Source: JACVCJ01 sp052437175
GTDB lineage: Bacteria > Bacteroidota > Bacteroidia > CAIKAF01
Length of the DNA stretch: 64,000 nucleotides
Reading direction: 5' to 3'
NCBI GenBank assembly: GCA_052437175.1
Contig: JBQVOK010000005.1
Span: 62,001 to 126,000 of the forward strand
In this document: piece after piece, positions 8,313 to 17,705 of the stretch
Layout of the letters: each line of letters starts with the position of its first letter
Numbering within the stretch: position 1 is the stretch's first letter
The notes under the pieces: generated by a model
Database searches by the model: none
The model's input: the letters and a program-made list of their open reading frames with translations, nothing else
What the model was told of the DNA's origin: nothing
Translations under genes and position numbers: made by a program

Positions 8313-11300
8313 ATGCATACAAGACATTGGCCGGGTGCGCTTTTGCCTCTGCTTTTTTTTATTACCCTACAGGGGAGTGGTCTGTACGGACAGTTTAATA
8401 TCAATGCCGGATCCACCAACTACACACAAGATTTCAATACGTTAACCAATGGTGCATGGAGCAACAATACCACACTGAGTGGCTGGTATGCCCGAACAGA
8501 TGCTACAGCGTCCATTTCTACGTATGGTAGTAACACGGGTACTACCACTGCCGCCGGACTGTATGCTTTCGGAATTTCAGCAACCAACCCGCTCATTGAT
8601 AGGTCATTGGGCTACGGCCCCTCGAATGCCTATACAGGTGGATCAGGTACAGGTCGTGGTTACATAGCCTGGCGTCTGAAAAACAATACAGGCAGTACCA
8701 TCACATCGCTCAGCGTTACGTATACCGGGGAACAGTGGCGGAAAGATAATACGGTGGCCCAGAGTCTTACTGTGTCCTACCAGACGGGAACCACGGTAAC
8801 CGACGTAACGGCTGGTACCTGGACAAATATCCCATCGCTGACGTTCAACTCGCCGGTTTTTACTTCGGGTACTACGGCACTTGACGGGAATGCCGCAGCC
8901 AACCGCACGGCCGGGCTTACCGCAACCATTTCACTAAGCCTGGCTGCGGGGGATGAGATCATGATCCGCTGGATCGATCTGAATGATTCAGGTAATGACC
9001 ATTTCCTGGCGATCGACGATGTAACTATAAACGCAACGGTCTCTGCACCAGCCCTCAGCCCGGAGATCGATATCACCGGCAACGGTACTTCCATTGCCAG
9101 TAATGATCTGGTTCCTTCTGCAGCCGACCATACCGATTTCGGTGCCACACCCGTGGCCGGCGGTACCGTAACACGCACTTTTACTATACAGAATACAGGC
9201 ACGGGGCCGCTTACGCTCAGCGCCGCATCGCCTTACGTAACCATAAGCGGTGCCCATGCGGCCGATTTTACGGTGACGGCTATTCCGTCCACACCCATTG
9301 CCGCCCCGGGCAGTACCACCTTCCAGCTTACGTTCGATCCTTCTGCCGCAGGCACACGCAGCGCCAGCATCAGTATTGCCAATGATGATGCTGACGAAAA
9401 TCCATACATATTTGCCATACAGGGCACCGGCAGCGTTCCGGCCCCGGAGATCAACCTTACGGGCAACTCGGTTTCCATCGCCAATAACGATCTTAGTCCT
9501 TCTGCGGGAGACCATACCGATTTTGGTTCTGCACTGGTGCTTTCGGGCAGTGTCGTACGTACGTTCACGATCGAGAACCAGGGCCTGGCTACCTTGAACC
9601 TGACAGGTGTATCGCCTTACGTAAGCATAAGTGGCGCCCATGCGGCCGATTTTACACTTACGGCCATTCCCTCTACGCCCATAGCTGCTTCGGGCAGTAC
9701 CACGTTCCAGGTAACGTTTGCGCCGTCGGCCCCCGGTCTGCGTACCGCCACCCTGAGCATTGCCAGTGACGATGCAGATGAAAATCCCTACCTGTTTGCG
9801 ATACAGGGTACCGGCGCCAACAGCGCGCTTTCAGACATTATCGATGATGCCGCGTTCAGCTATAATTCCGATATTGACTATACGCAATACCAGGCGCCCG
9901 CCATTACCAATACCTCCAGCAGTGTAGGCGTGTTTCGTTTTACGATACGCGACGGCGGGGCGGCTGCTTCCGACGCGGATACCTACGGAACTACCCTGAA
10001 CGCTATTACTTTTAACGTGACCAATATAGCCAACCTGCGTTCCGCCGCGCTTTTCGACGGAAATGCCATGCTGGCGAACAATCCCGTGATCGGCGGCAGT
10101 AGCATCAGCTTCAGCGGGCTCAGCGGCAGCAGTTTTACGGCACCCGATAACGGCAGCCAGGACCTGACGCTGCGTGTATCTTTTCTCACCACCGTTAGCG
10201 ATAACCAGCAGTTACAGTTTACCATAAGTTCGGCTACGGCCAGTGCTTCCGGTTCGGTATTCGCCCTGGCCAATGCGGGCGGAGCGGCTTCGAGCACAAG
10301 CGGCAACCGCAACCGCATAGAGGTTACAGCCGATCGCCTGGCCTTTGTACAGCAGCCGTCCACTACGTCAGAGAACGTCTCTATGAGTCCGGCCGTAACG
10401 CTGAGCGCCACGGATGTAAACGGCAACCGCGACCTGGATTATGTTTCCGCGGTAAGTATTACCTCCACCGGTACTATGACAGGTTCGCCACTGAGCGCTT
10501 CGGCGGCTTCGGGACTGGCTACCTTCGGGAGTGTGGTACATACCGTTTCCGGAACGGGGTTCACGCTGCAGGCCACAGCTCCCGGACTGCTGTCTGCTAC
10601 CAGCACAACGTTTGACATCAATACGGTGCCGGCCAACAGTTACCGCACCACGTCCAACGGTACCTGGCCTTCTTCGGGCACGGCCAGCTGGGAGCGTTTT
10701 GTTTCCGGCGTATGGACCGCCTCTGCAGCGCCTGCGGCCAATACCACCAGCAACCTGTACATACGTCATACCATAACCAGTAATGCGGCTTTTGCGGCAG
10801 CTGCACCGGGTACGACCATGATCATCGAGAACAATGGTAATTTTACCGGAGCGCACAACTGCACCTACGCTTCGCTCACCGTAAAATCCGGCGGCGTTAT
10901 GCAGGTAAATAACCCGGCGGTCACGGTAAGCAGCAGCGGTGTGATCCGTGCAGAAAGCGGAGCCCTTATTGTATTGAATTCCACAACACTCGATAACAGC
11001 GACGGTTTCTGGGACGGTACAGAAGATTTCCAGGCCGGTTCTACCGTAGAACTGCGTAACTGGGACTGGGATGCCGGCAGCAGTGCCAACCGCCTTATCA
11101 GTAACCCCAGCCAGATATCCGCAAACAGCGACGGGTACCTGTTCGGCAACTTCTATTTTAATGCCAATCCCGGCGAAACGTTCAATTTTATACAGAGCAT
11201 TCCTTTCTCCGGTACCTTCCTGAAACTCACCAAAAACGATCTTATTATAAATAATGCTTCTGTTTCTGCGGCGCAGCTGGTAAATACCGACCAGGACGTG

Positions 11301-13145
11301 GAAATAGGCGGAACTGTGCGAGTAGAAGCGGGCGAATTCCGTTTTGCGGCCGTTACAGCCGTAGAAGTAGCACATACGGTAAAGGGCAATATCGAGATGA
11401 CGGCCGGCACTACCAACCTGAATCCGACCAACAGCTCCCTGGGCGGCTGCGTGGTGAACCTGGAAGGCGACCTGATCTTGTCCGGCGGAACCATTACCAC
11501 GGCTGACATTACCGCTACCGGCCTGAAATTTTCGGGTACGGTACTGCAGAATATCGACGTAAAAAACACCGTGGCCATGAGCGGCCTTAAAATGGAAGTG
11601 CTCAGCGGAGCCAATGTACAACTCATAAACCAGGACCTGCGCCTGGGTAATAACAGCGACCTGACCGTGCGCTCAGGCGGTGTTTTCAGTTTTAATTTCA
11701 GCGCGGCCAATACGCCGCTGAACATAACCGAGATCAGTGCGGCCAATACCACGGCTTTTGCGGTAGAGAGCGGCGGTACGATCAAAATAACGTCAGACCA
11801 TAACGGTGGTGCTCTGCGCAGCGGAGTTACCCTTTCGGGGAATGTACAGACGGATACCCGTACGTTCAATGCCGGCGCTACCTATCATTTTATAGGAAAA
11901 GCGGCCCAGGTACCGGGCAACGGTATGCCCAGCCCGGTTTCCGGCAGGGTGATCACCGAACTGGATAATGCCTCACTGGCCCTCAGCCTGGATATGTCGC
12001 GCCAGATCAGCGGCACCCTGCAGATGATACAGGGAGACATCGTAACCGGCAGTTACCTGCTGGAACTGGGTATATCCACCGCACAGACGGGAACCCTGAA
12101 TTATACAGATGGTTATGTGCTGGGTACCATGAAGCGCTGGTTCAACGGCAGCAACAGCGGTGCTGCCAGCGGCCTGTTCCCCTTTGGCGTGGGTGGGTAC
12201 GATCGTTTTGTAACCGTGGAGTACACCGCAGCTCCGGTAACGGGCGGGTCACTTACCGGGCATTTTGAACCCGTACCGATGGGTCTTAACGGTCTGCCCC
12301 TGAATATTGCCGCAGCCGGTTCCTGTGTGGCTTTTTCCGCAGAAAATACCCAAAGTGAAGGCTACTGGCAGATGGATGCCAACGACGGCCTGAATGGCGG
12401 CAGCTACGATATAACCCTGGTGGGTGAAAATTTCAGCGGGATTACGTCCCTGTGCGAACTCACCGCACTAAAACGCAACGGCGGCGGGCCCTGGCAGGAA
12501 AGCGGTGTACACCAGCAGCCGCAGGGCACACTGAGCAGACCTGTGCTGCAACGCACAGGCGCTTCCGGATGGAGCAACTGGGGCTTCAGCGGAGGTATTC
12601 CCAACCCGCTGCCGGTAACCCTGGGTGAGCTGGAAGTGGTCTGTAACGAAGACGGGAAAGCCCGCCTGGTATGGAGCACCTACAGCGAAGTAAATAATGC
12701 CTATTTCGAGATCGAAGAGGGCCGTACTCCGTATGTATTTGAAAAAGCAGGTACGGTAAGCGGTGCCGGGAATTCAAACGAACTCAATACCTACAGCTTT
12801 GAACTGCCGCAGGCTGATATGCATTACGTGCGCCTGCGCCAGGTAGACTTTAATGGTACAGAAACCCTGTATGGTCCGCTGGGCGTACATTGCGGAAAGG
12901 CTTCCTTTGCCTGGGAGCCCGTATGGAACGGCAGCGTACTGCAGATAATGTTCGATGGAACGGCGCCCGGTCCGTATACCATACGTATTCTGGATATGGC
13001 GGGCCGCACTCTTGTACAGAGTAAACATAAAAGCGAAGGCGGAAGCACCTGGCAGCGCAACATGCAGGACCTGAAACCGGGCATATACATCCTTACGGTA
13101 AATGACGGTCAGCAGGACCATAGCCGGAAATTCCTGAAACAATAA
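8313..13145 (+). CDS. Giant T9SS-exported surface protein with choice-of-anchor D repeats
   Basis: A 1610-residue exported protein. The signal peptide is residues 1-29 (ATG 8313; the upstream TTG at 8268 is rejected because the signal-peptide Met lies downstream). An N-terminal beta-sandwich (about 30-248) is followed by two tandem choice-of-anchor D domains, about 250-376 and 377-503, which share the pattern NDL.PSA.DHTDFG...SGAHAADFT...DDADENPY.FAIQGTG. Then come a Ser/Thr/Ala-rich region with beta-helix character (about 860-1250), a roughly 340-residue C-terminal region shared with the next gene, and a T9SS type A sorting domain ending LKPGIYILTVNDGQQDHSRK. No catalytic motif is seen. An adhesin or surface-layer role is inferred from architecture only. 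Confidence 0.82.
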   Translation: MHTRHWPGALLPLLFFITLQGSGLYGQFNINAGSTNYTQDFNTLTNGAWSNNTTLSGWYARTDATASISTYGSNTGTTTAAGLYAFGISATNPLIDRSLGYGPSNAYTGGSGTGRGYIAWRLKNNTGSTITSLSVTYTGEQWRKDNTVAQSLTVSYQTGTTVTDVTAGTWTNIPSLTFNSPVFTSGTTALDGNAAANRTAGLTATISLSLAAGDEIMIRWIDLNDSGNDHFLAIDDVTINATVSAPALSPEIDITGNGTSIASNDLVPSAADHTDFGATPVAGGTVTRTFTIQNTGTGPLTLSAASPYVTISGAHAADFTVTAIPSTPIAAPGSTTFQLTFDPSAAGTRSASISIANDDADENPYIFAIQGTGSVPAPEINLTGNSVSIANNDLSPSAGDHTDFGSALVLSGSVVRTFTIENQGLATLNLTGVSPYVSISGAHAADFTLTAIPSTPIAASGSTTFQVTFAPSAPGLRTATLSIASDDADENPYLFAIQGTGANSALSDIIDDAAFSYNSDIDYTQYQAPAITNTSSSVGVFRFTIRDGGAAASDADTYGTTLNAITFNVTNIANLRSAALFDGNAMLANNPVIGGSSISFSGLSGSSFTAPDNGSQDLTLRVSFLTTVSDNQQLQFTISSATASASGSVFALANAGGAASSTSGNRNRIEVTADRLAFVQQPSTTSENVSMSPAVTLSATDVNGNRDLDYVSAVSITSTGTMTGSPLSASAASGLATFGSVVHTVSGTGFTLQATAPGLLSATSTTFDINTVPANSYRTTSNGTWPSSGTASWERFVSGVWTASAAPAANTTSNLYIRHTITSNAAFAAAAPGTTMIIENNGNFTGAHNCTYASLTVKSGGVMQVNNPAVTVSSSGVIRAESGALIVLNSTTLDNSDGFWDGTEDFQAGSTVELRNWDWDAGSSANRLISNPSQISANSDGYLFGNFYFNANPGETFNFIQSIPFSGTFLKLTKNDLIINNASVSAAQLVNTDQDVEIGGTVRVEAGEFRFAAVTAVEVAHTVKGNIEMTAGTTNLNPTNSSLGGCVVNLEGDLILSGGTITTADITATGLKFSGTVLQNIDVKNTVAMSGLKMEVLSGANVQLINQDLRLGNNSDLTVRSGGVFSFNFSAANTPLNITEISAANTTAFAVESGGTIKITSDHNGGALRSGVTLSGNVQTDTRTFNAGATYHFIGKAAQVPGNGMPSPVSGRVITELDNASLALSLDMSRQISGTLQMIQGDIVTGSYLLELGISTAQTGTLNYTDGYVLGTMKRWFNGSNSGAASGLFPFGVGGYDRFVTVEYTAAPVTGGSLTGHFEPVPMGLNGLPLNIAAAGSCVAFSAENTQSEGYWQMDANDGLNGGSYDITLVGENFSGITSLCELTALKRNGGGPWQESGVHQQPQGTLSRPVLQRTGASGWSNWGFSGGIPNPLPVTLGELEVVCNEDGKARLVWSTYSEVNNAYFEIEEGRTPYVFEKAGTVSGAGNSNELNTYSFELPQADMHYVRLRQVDFNGTETLYGPLGVHCGKASFAWEPVWNGSVLQIMFDGTAPGPYTIRILDMAGRTLVQSKHKSEGGSTWQRNMQDLKPGIYILTVNDGQQDHSRKFLKQ
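12124..13145 (+). repeat. Shared C-terminal module, copy 1
   Basis: This segment of the first giant gene, beginning at GTMKRWFNGSNSG, is closely similar to 16066-17086 in the second. DNA identity is exact over 30 bases near the start, for example ATGAAGCGCTGGTTCAACGG in both copies. This points to a gene or module duplication. Confidence 0.85.
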
Positions 13146-13175
13146 ACCGCAGGTAAGACCACCACCATAGAACGG

Positions 13176-13204
13176 AGAGGAACCATAGTGTTCCTCTTTT
13201 TTTT
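13176..13204 (+). terminator. Terminator after the first giant surface protein
   Basis: AGAGGAAC (13176-13183) pairs with GTTCCTCT (13190-13197) around CATAGT and is followed by a T run. The remaining gap to 13402 shows only a weak TTTATTTG promoter-like site at 13362-13369. Confidence 0.85.
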
Positions 13205-13402
13205 ACAAAAATAAAACAGGCATAATATAAAGGCCGGCTAAAGCAAAAGTTGAAAAGCGTTGAATGTGCTGAAAACAGGCAAATACAGGAGTACTAATGC
13301 CGTATTCTCCGGTTTAACGCAGACTTAAAACAGGGCATATATTCAGGTAGTGTAGACAAGGTTTATTTGTGCGACCAATTCTCTAATCTTAAATCACTAC
13401 AA

Positions 13403-16400
13403 ATGAATGCACCTAAACGTGTCCTGTTCTGCCTGTTTATCTGTACCTGTATACTCAGCGGATGGAGCCAGGTAACCCTCACTACCTCACCATACACACA
13501 AAACTTTAATACTACTCCGGGGGCCAGCGGAACCTCGTATCCCGCCGGCTGGAGCAGTTACGACGGAACGGCGGCAGATAATGCCATGATCACAGGTACG
13601 GCCAGCAGCACCACCGGCGCCAACTACAACTACGGCTCCCGCATCGGCCTCCTGGGCAGCGGATCGGCGTTCGATCCGGGTTCTATCGTGCTGGCCATTA
13701 CCAATACCAGTAATTTATGCAACCTGGAGATATCCTACAACGTTATAAAAATAAGAGAACAAACGCGCGACTGTTCGTTTCACCTGCAATACAGCACCAC
13801 ATCACCCACCAGCGGTTTCAGCAATGTAACGGGCGGTACGTATAATTCGGGTACAATTGCACAGAATACCAGCACGGCCTATACCAACCTGGATATTTCG
13901 GCACTGGACAACCGCAGCGGGGTGGTATACCTGCGCTGGTACTATGCCTCCAGCGGCAGTGGCAGCCGCGACGGGTTAGCTTTGGACGATGTATCCATTT
14001 CCTGGACCAGCTGCGCATCACCGGCACCGGAGATCAATATCCGGGGTAACGGCGTAAACATTGCATCGGGTGACCTCACACCCAGCACCACCGATTTTAC
14101 CGATTTCGGGAGCACGCCGGTGGGCGGAACCACCATCACACGCAGCTTTACCGTGCAGAACACCGGTACGGCCACACTTACGCTGGGCACACTGTCGATC
14201 ACAGGTGCCAATGCAGGCGATTTTTCTGTTGCAACGACTCCGGCAGCCTCGGTAGCCGCCGGTGCTTCCACCACGTTCAGTATCGACTTCGATCCCCAGG
14301 CCGTAGGTACGCGCAATGCCGGCATCAGCCTGGTGAACAACGATGGCGACGAAAACCCCTATACCTTTGCCATCCGGGGTAACGGAACGGCGTCCTGTAC
14401 CACACCCGACGCACTGGAATTTACCACACAGCCTTCCAATACACAGCAAAGCTCCACGATGAGCGTAGTGCGTGTGCGGGCTTACTGTACCACGAACGGG
14501 GTAACTGCCAGCGGCTATACAGGCCCCGTAACTGTACAGGTACTTACGCCGGGTTGCGGCTATACGGCCCAGACCGTAAATGCCGTGAACGGTATTGCCA
14601 CATTCAGTTCCATCGTTTTCCAGCGTAGTCCACAGAGTGGTCTGCAACTGGAAGCCACCGCGCCTTCCCTGACTTCGGATATAAGTTCAGCCTTTAACAT
14701 ATCGGTGTCTCCGGGTACACCGGTTACCACCACGCTGCGGGATGAAAATTTTGAAGCTTCGCCGGCCATTCCCTGGGCTTACACGGTAGGCACGCCTTCC
14801 GGTACCGGTTCAGGCGGATCGTCCGGTGCCGATGTAACAGGGACTGCCGTCTTCAGCGGAAACACGGTTCTTACCAAAAGTTATTCCGTGGCCAACGGTA
14901 GCGGAGAACGGGGGAGTACGAATACCGTAACATTTGCCAATGTAAGCGGTCTTGCTGCGTACAATTACGTAACGTTCAGCTTTAAGGTAGCATCTCTGGG
15001 CAGTGGCAGCGGCGCCGGTAACGATAACGGCGAAGATTTTGCCCTACAGGTAAGCACCAATAACGGGGGCAGCTGGCAGACCATTCTTACCGAATCGGGC
15101 GGAAGTAACCGTCTCTTTAACCTCTCGGCCGCGCCGGTAACCGGTCTTACACTCAGCAACAGCACCTATGCTTCCGGTTCGCTGAGTGCTTTTTCGATAC
15201 AACTGAACGGTATAAGCAATTTCATGTTCCGTTTTACGGCCAGCAATAACCGCAATAACGAAAACTGGGTGATCGACGATGTACGTCTTACCGGTACGGC
15301 TACCCCGGCGGCATCCTCTTTTGCGCTGCCTACAGCCGATGCGGGCCCGGATGTAATCGTGTGTAACGGTTCCGGAGCACAACTTTCTGTAAACGTAAAT
15401 TCCTTCCAGGCGCCGCTTACGTACAGCTGGACGCCTGCTGCCACCCTGAATAATGCTTCCGTTTCGAACCCGGTGGCTACCCCATCCGCAGCACAGGTAT
15501 ACACTGTAGTGGTAACCGACGCGCACCAGTGCCGTGCTACCGACCAGGTGAGCGTGAACCTGCACGGTCCGGGCGGTACGCCAGGTCTCTGGACCGGCGC
15601 CGACAACCGCGACTGGTTCAACTGCTTTAACTGGGACGACGGACATATACCGGGCTCAGCCACCGATGTAAACATACCTGTAACCTCTAATGATCCTGAG
15701 ATCGATGCCCCCGGTGCCACAGCCAATAACCTTTCTGTAGCCGCCGGCGCACTGCTCGAGATCGACGACCCCGCCGCCACGCTCGATCTCTACGGCAACT
15801 ATACCAATAACGGGAACCTGCTGAACAGCAGCGGCGAAGTAAGCGTTACCGGCAGCGGGAATGCCGTTTTCAGCGGCACCGCCTTCTCGTTCTTCCGCCT
15901 GCGCATGGACAACCCGGATACACTGATCATGAACACACCGATACAGGTAGACAGTCAGTTTGTATTCAGCCAGGGGAACATACGCACACAGGCACATACT
16001 TTTACCCTGGGTTCTTCTGTCACGCGTACGGGGCTGCTCAGCTACACATCGGGCCATATCACCGGCACGATGAAGCGCTGGTTCAACGGCAGCAACAGCG
16101 GAGCGGTGAAAGGTCTTTTTCCTTTCGGCGTGAACGGCAACGACCGTTTTGTGACGGTGGAATATACTTCGGCACCTGCAAGCGGAGGATCACTGACCGG
16201 GCATTTTGAACCGCTGGCCATGGGCCTGAACGGCTTACCGCTGAGTGTGGCTGCTGCCGGCTCCTGTACCGCATTCTCTGCAGAGAACACACAAAGCGAT
16301 GGCTACTGGCAGATGGATGCCAACGATGGCCTGAGCGGTGGTGTATACGATATTACCCTGGTAGGCGAGAACCTGGGTGGCATTACCTCGCTCTGCGAAC

Positions 16401-17086
16401 TCACGGCCCTGAAACGCGTGGGCGGCGGAGCCTGGCTGCAGAGCGGCACACACCAGGAACCGACCGGTTCGCTTACCCGTCCGGTGGTACAGCGCACAGG
16501 TGCAACCGGCTGGAGCAACTGGGGCTTTGCCGGTGGATTGCCAAATCCGTTGCCGGTGCAGATGGGCAGCATGGAACTGCGCTGCAACGGCGATGGTGTG
16601 CCCGAACTGATGTGGGAAACGAATACCGAGATCAACAATGCCTATTTCCAGGTAGAGCTGAGTACCGATGCCGAACATTTTACGCCGGCCGGAACACTGA
16701 GCGGAGCCGGTAACAGCAATACACCGCTTTCGTACAGCTATGAACTGCCCAGGGGTACACAGGGTTACCTGCGCCTGAAACAGGTGGATTACAACGGCGA
16801 TTTTGCCCTGTACGGTCCGTTGAGCATTCCCTGCAAAGCGGCTGCGGAATGGAACAGCCTGTGGAACGGTAAGCAGATGCAGGTACAGTTTGGGGCAGAT
16901 GCCGGCGCTTCGTATACCATTGCCGTACTCGATATTTCGGGACGTATCCTGCGGAATGAGCAATACAGCTGCGAAAACGGTGCTTGTGTATGGCAGAGCG
17001 ATCTGCAGGACCTGAAACCCGGCGTGTACGTACTGCAGGTATACAACCAGGGCGGAGGGCACAGCATTAAGTTTGTAAAACCGTAG
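13403..17086 (+). CDS. Large T9SS-exported surface protein, paralogue of the preceding gene
   Basis: A 1227-residue exported protein starting at ATG 13403 (MNAPKRVLFCLFICTCILSG signal peptide; a GTG 36 bp upstream is rejected). It has an N-terminal beta-sandwich (about 25-205), one choice-of-anchor D domain (about 210-330), and a second sandwich region. A PKD-like stretch follows (TADAGPDVIVCNGSG ... LTYSWTPAATL), then the roughly 340-residue module shared with the upstream gene and a T9SS type A domain ending HSIKFVKP. Compared with its neighbour it has one rather than two anchor-D repeats and lacks the long beta-helical part. No enzyme motif is visible; a surface adhesin or structural role is an inference. 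Confidence 0.82.
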   Translation: MNAPKRVLFCLFICTCILSGWSQVTLTTSPYTQNFNTTPGASGTSYPAGWSSYDGTAADNAMITGTASSTTGANYNYGSRIGLLGSGSAFDPGSIVLAITNTSNLCNLEISYNVIKIREQTRDCSFHLQYSTTSPTSGFSNVTGGTYNSGTIAQNTSTAYTNLDISALDNRSGVVYLRWYYASSGSGSRDGLALDDVSISWTSCASPAPEINIRGNGVNIASGDLTPSTTDFTDFGSTPVGGTTITRSFTVQNTGTATLTLGTLSITGANAGDFSVATTPAASVAAGASTTFSIDFDPQAVGTRNAGISLVNNDGDENPYTFAIRGNGTASCTTPDALEFTTQPSNTQQSSTMSVVRVRAYCTTNGVTASGYTGPVTVQVLTPGCGYTAQTVNAVNGIATFSSIVFQRSPQSGLQLEATAPSLTSDISSAFNISVSPGTPVTTTLRDENFEASPAIPWAYTVGTPSGTGSGGSSGADVTGTAVFSGNTVLTKSYSVANGSGERGSTNTVTFANVSGLAAYNYVTFSFKVASLGSGSGAGNDNGEDFALQVSTNNGGSWQTILTESGGSNRLFNLSAAPVTGLTLSNSTYASGSLSAFSIQLNGISNFMFRFTASNNRNNENWVIDDVRLTGTATPAASSFALPTADAGPDVIVCNGSGAQLSVNVNSFQAPLTYSWTPAATLNNASVSNPVATPSAAQVYTVVVTDAHQCRATDQVSVNLHGPGGTPGLWTGADNRDWFNCFNWDDGHIPGSATDVNIPVTSNDPEIDAPGATANNLSVAAGALLEIDDPAATLDLYGNYTNNGNLLNSSGEVSVTGSGNAVFSGTAFSFFRLRMDNPDTLIMNTPIQVDSQFVFSQGNIRTQAHTFTLGSSVTRTGLLSYTSGHITGTMKRWFNGSNSGAVKGLFPFGVNGNDRFVTVEYTSAPASGGSLTGHFEPLAMGLNGLPLSVAAAGSCTAFSAENTQSDGYWQMDANDGLSGGVYDITLVGENLGGITSLCELTALKRVGGGAWLQSGTHQEPTGSLTRPVVQRTGATGWSNWGFAGGLPNPLPVQMGSMELRCNGDGVPELMWETNTEINNAYFQVELSTDAEHFTPAGTLSGAGNSNTPLSYSYELPRGTQGYLRLKQVDYNGDFALYGPLSIPCKAAAEWNSLWNGKQMQVQFGADAGASYTIAVLDISGRILRNEQYSCENGACVWQSDLQDLKPGVYVLQVYNQGGGHSIKFVKP
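16066..17086 (+). repeat. Shared C-terminal module, copy 2
   Basis: Second copy of the roughly 340-codon module, colinear with 12124-13145 without obvious large gaps. The T9SS-proximal third is less conserved than the first two thirds. Confidence 0.85.
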
Positions 17087-17137
17087 GTATATACTAAATT
17101 TAACGGAAGCCCGATGTCGGGACTGTTGCTTTTTGAA

Positions 17138-17145
17138 TAACTTTG
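17138..17145 (+). promoter_or_regulatory. -7 element for the small repeat protein gene
   Basis: TAACTTTG is an exact TAnnTTTG match, 38 bp before ATG 17184 and downstream of the stop of the giant gene. It suggests separate transcription. Confidence 0.5.
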
Positions 17146-17183
17146 TTGCGTTATTCAACTTTATTAAAAGTAAAGCATTTACT

Positions 17184-17630
17184 ATGAAAAAGATCGTGTT
17201 AGCTTTCGTATTTGCCGCATTGGGTCAGTATACCTTTGCCGCAAGCAACAACGCCGCAGCGGCGCCGAACATCGGTAAACTGATCACCATGTTCACGGGT
17301 TCCCTTTCCCCGGATGCCTTTACAAGCGCCTGGGATGCGGGTGGAAAGAAAGAATTTACCAAAAAGGTGAAGAACAACGCCAATATGCCGGTGGTAGGCA
17401 CGGCGCTGTCGAACCTGGCAAGCACTTACCTGACAGACGCTGCGTTTAAAACGGGCTGGCAGACGGTAAAATCGAAATGGATCAAAGATGCGGCAGCGGC
17501 CAAAACCGTGCAGAACGTGGCAGGAAGCCTGCTCACCCTGCAGCAGTACATCAATCCTTCGATGTTTACCAGCAAATGGTCAAAAATTCAGCCTTACTGG
17601 GAAACCGGTCTGAAAACACTGGCCTCTTAA
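17184..17630 (+). CDS. Small exported protein with three degenerate F-x3-W repeats; function unknown
   Basis: A 148-residue protein that I do not recognise. Residues 1-20 (MKKIVLAFVFAALGQYTFAA) are a signal peptide, and ATG 17184 is chosen for it. The mature part contains three related units of about 35-45 residues, anchored by SPDAFTSAW, TDAAFKTGWQTVKSKW and NPSMFTSKWSKIQPYW. Each has a Leu-rich helix before and a Trp after the F-x3-W core. There are no cysteines, no lipobox and no T9SS domain, so it is probably periplasmic or released. It lies directly after the giant surface proteins but has its own promoter-like element and a strong terminator. Confidence 0.7.
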   Translation: MKKIVLAFVFAALGQYTFAASNNAAAAPNIGKLITMFTGSLSPDAFTSAWDAGGKKEFTKKVKNNANMPVVGTALSNLASTYLTDAAFKTGWQTVKSKWIKDAAAAKTVQNVAGSLLTLQQYINPSMFTSKWSKIQPYWETGLKTLAS

Positions 17631-17653
17631 TTTTGTACGACCTGAAAAAAAGC

Positions 17654-17687
17654 AAAAAAGCCTCGCTGCAAGCGAGGCTTTTTTTTT
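17654..17687. terminator. Bidirectional terminator
   Basis: GCCTCGCT (17660-17667) pairs with AGCGAGGC (17671-17678) around GCA, with A and T runs on the two sides. It serves the converging genes at 17630 and 17706. Confidence 0.92.
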
Positions 17688-17705
17688 GCATCGTTGTATA
17701 GATGA

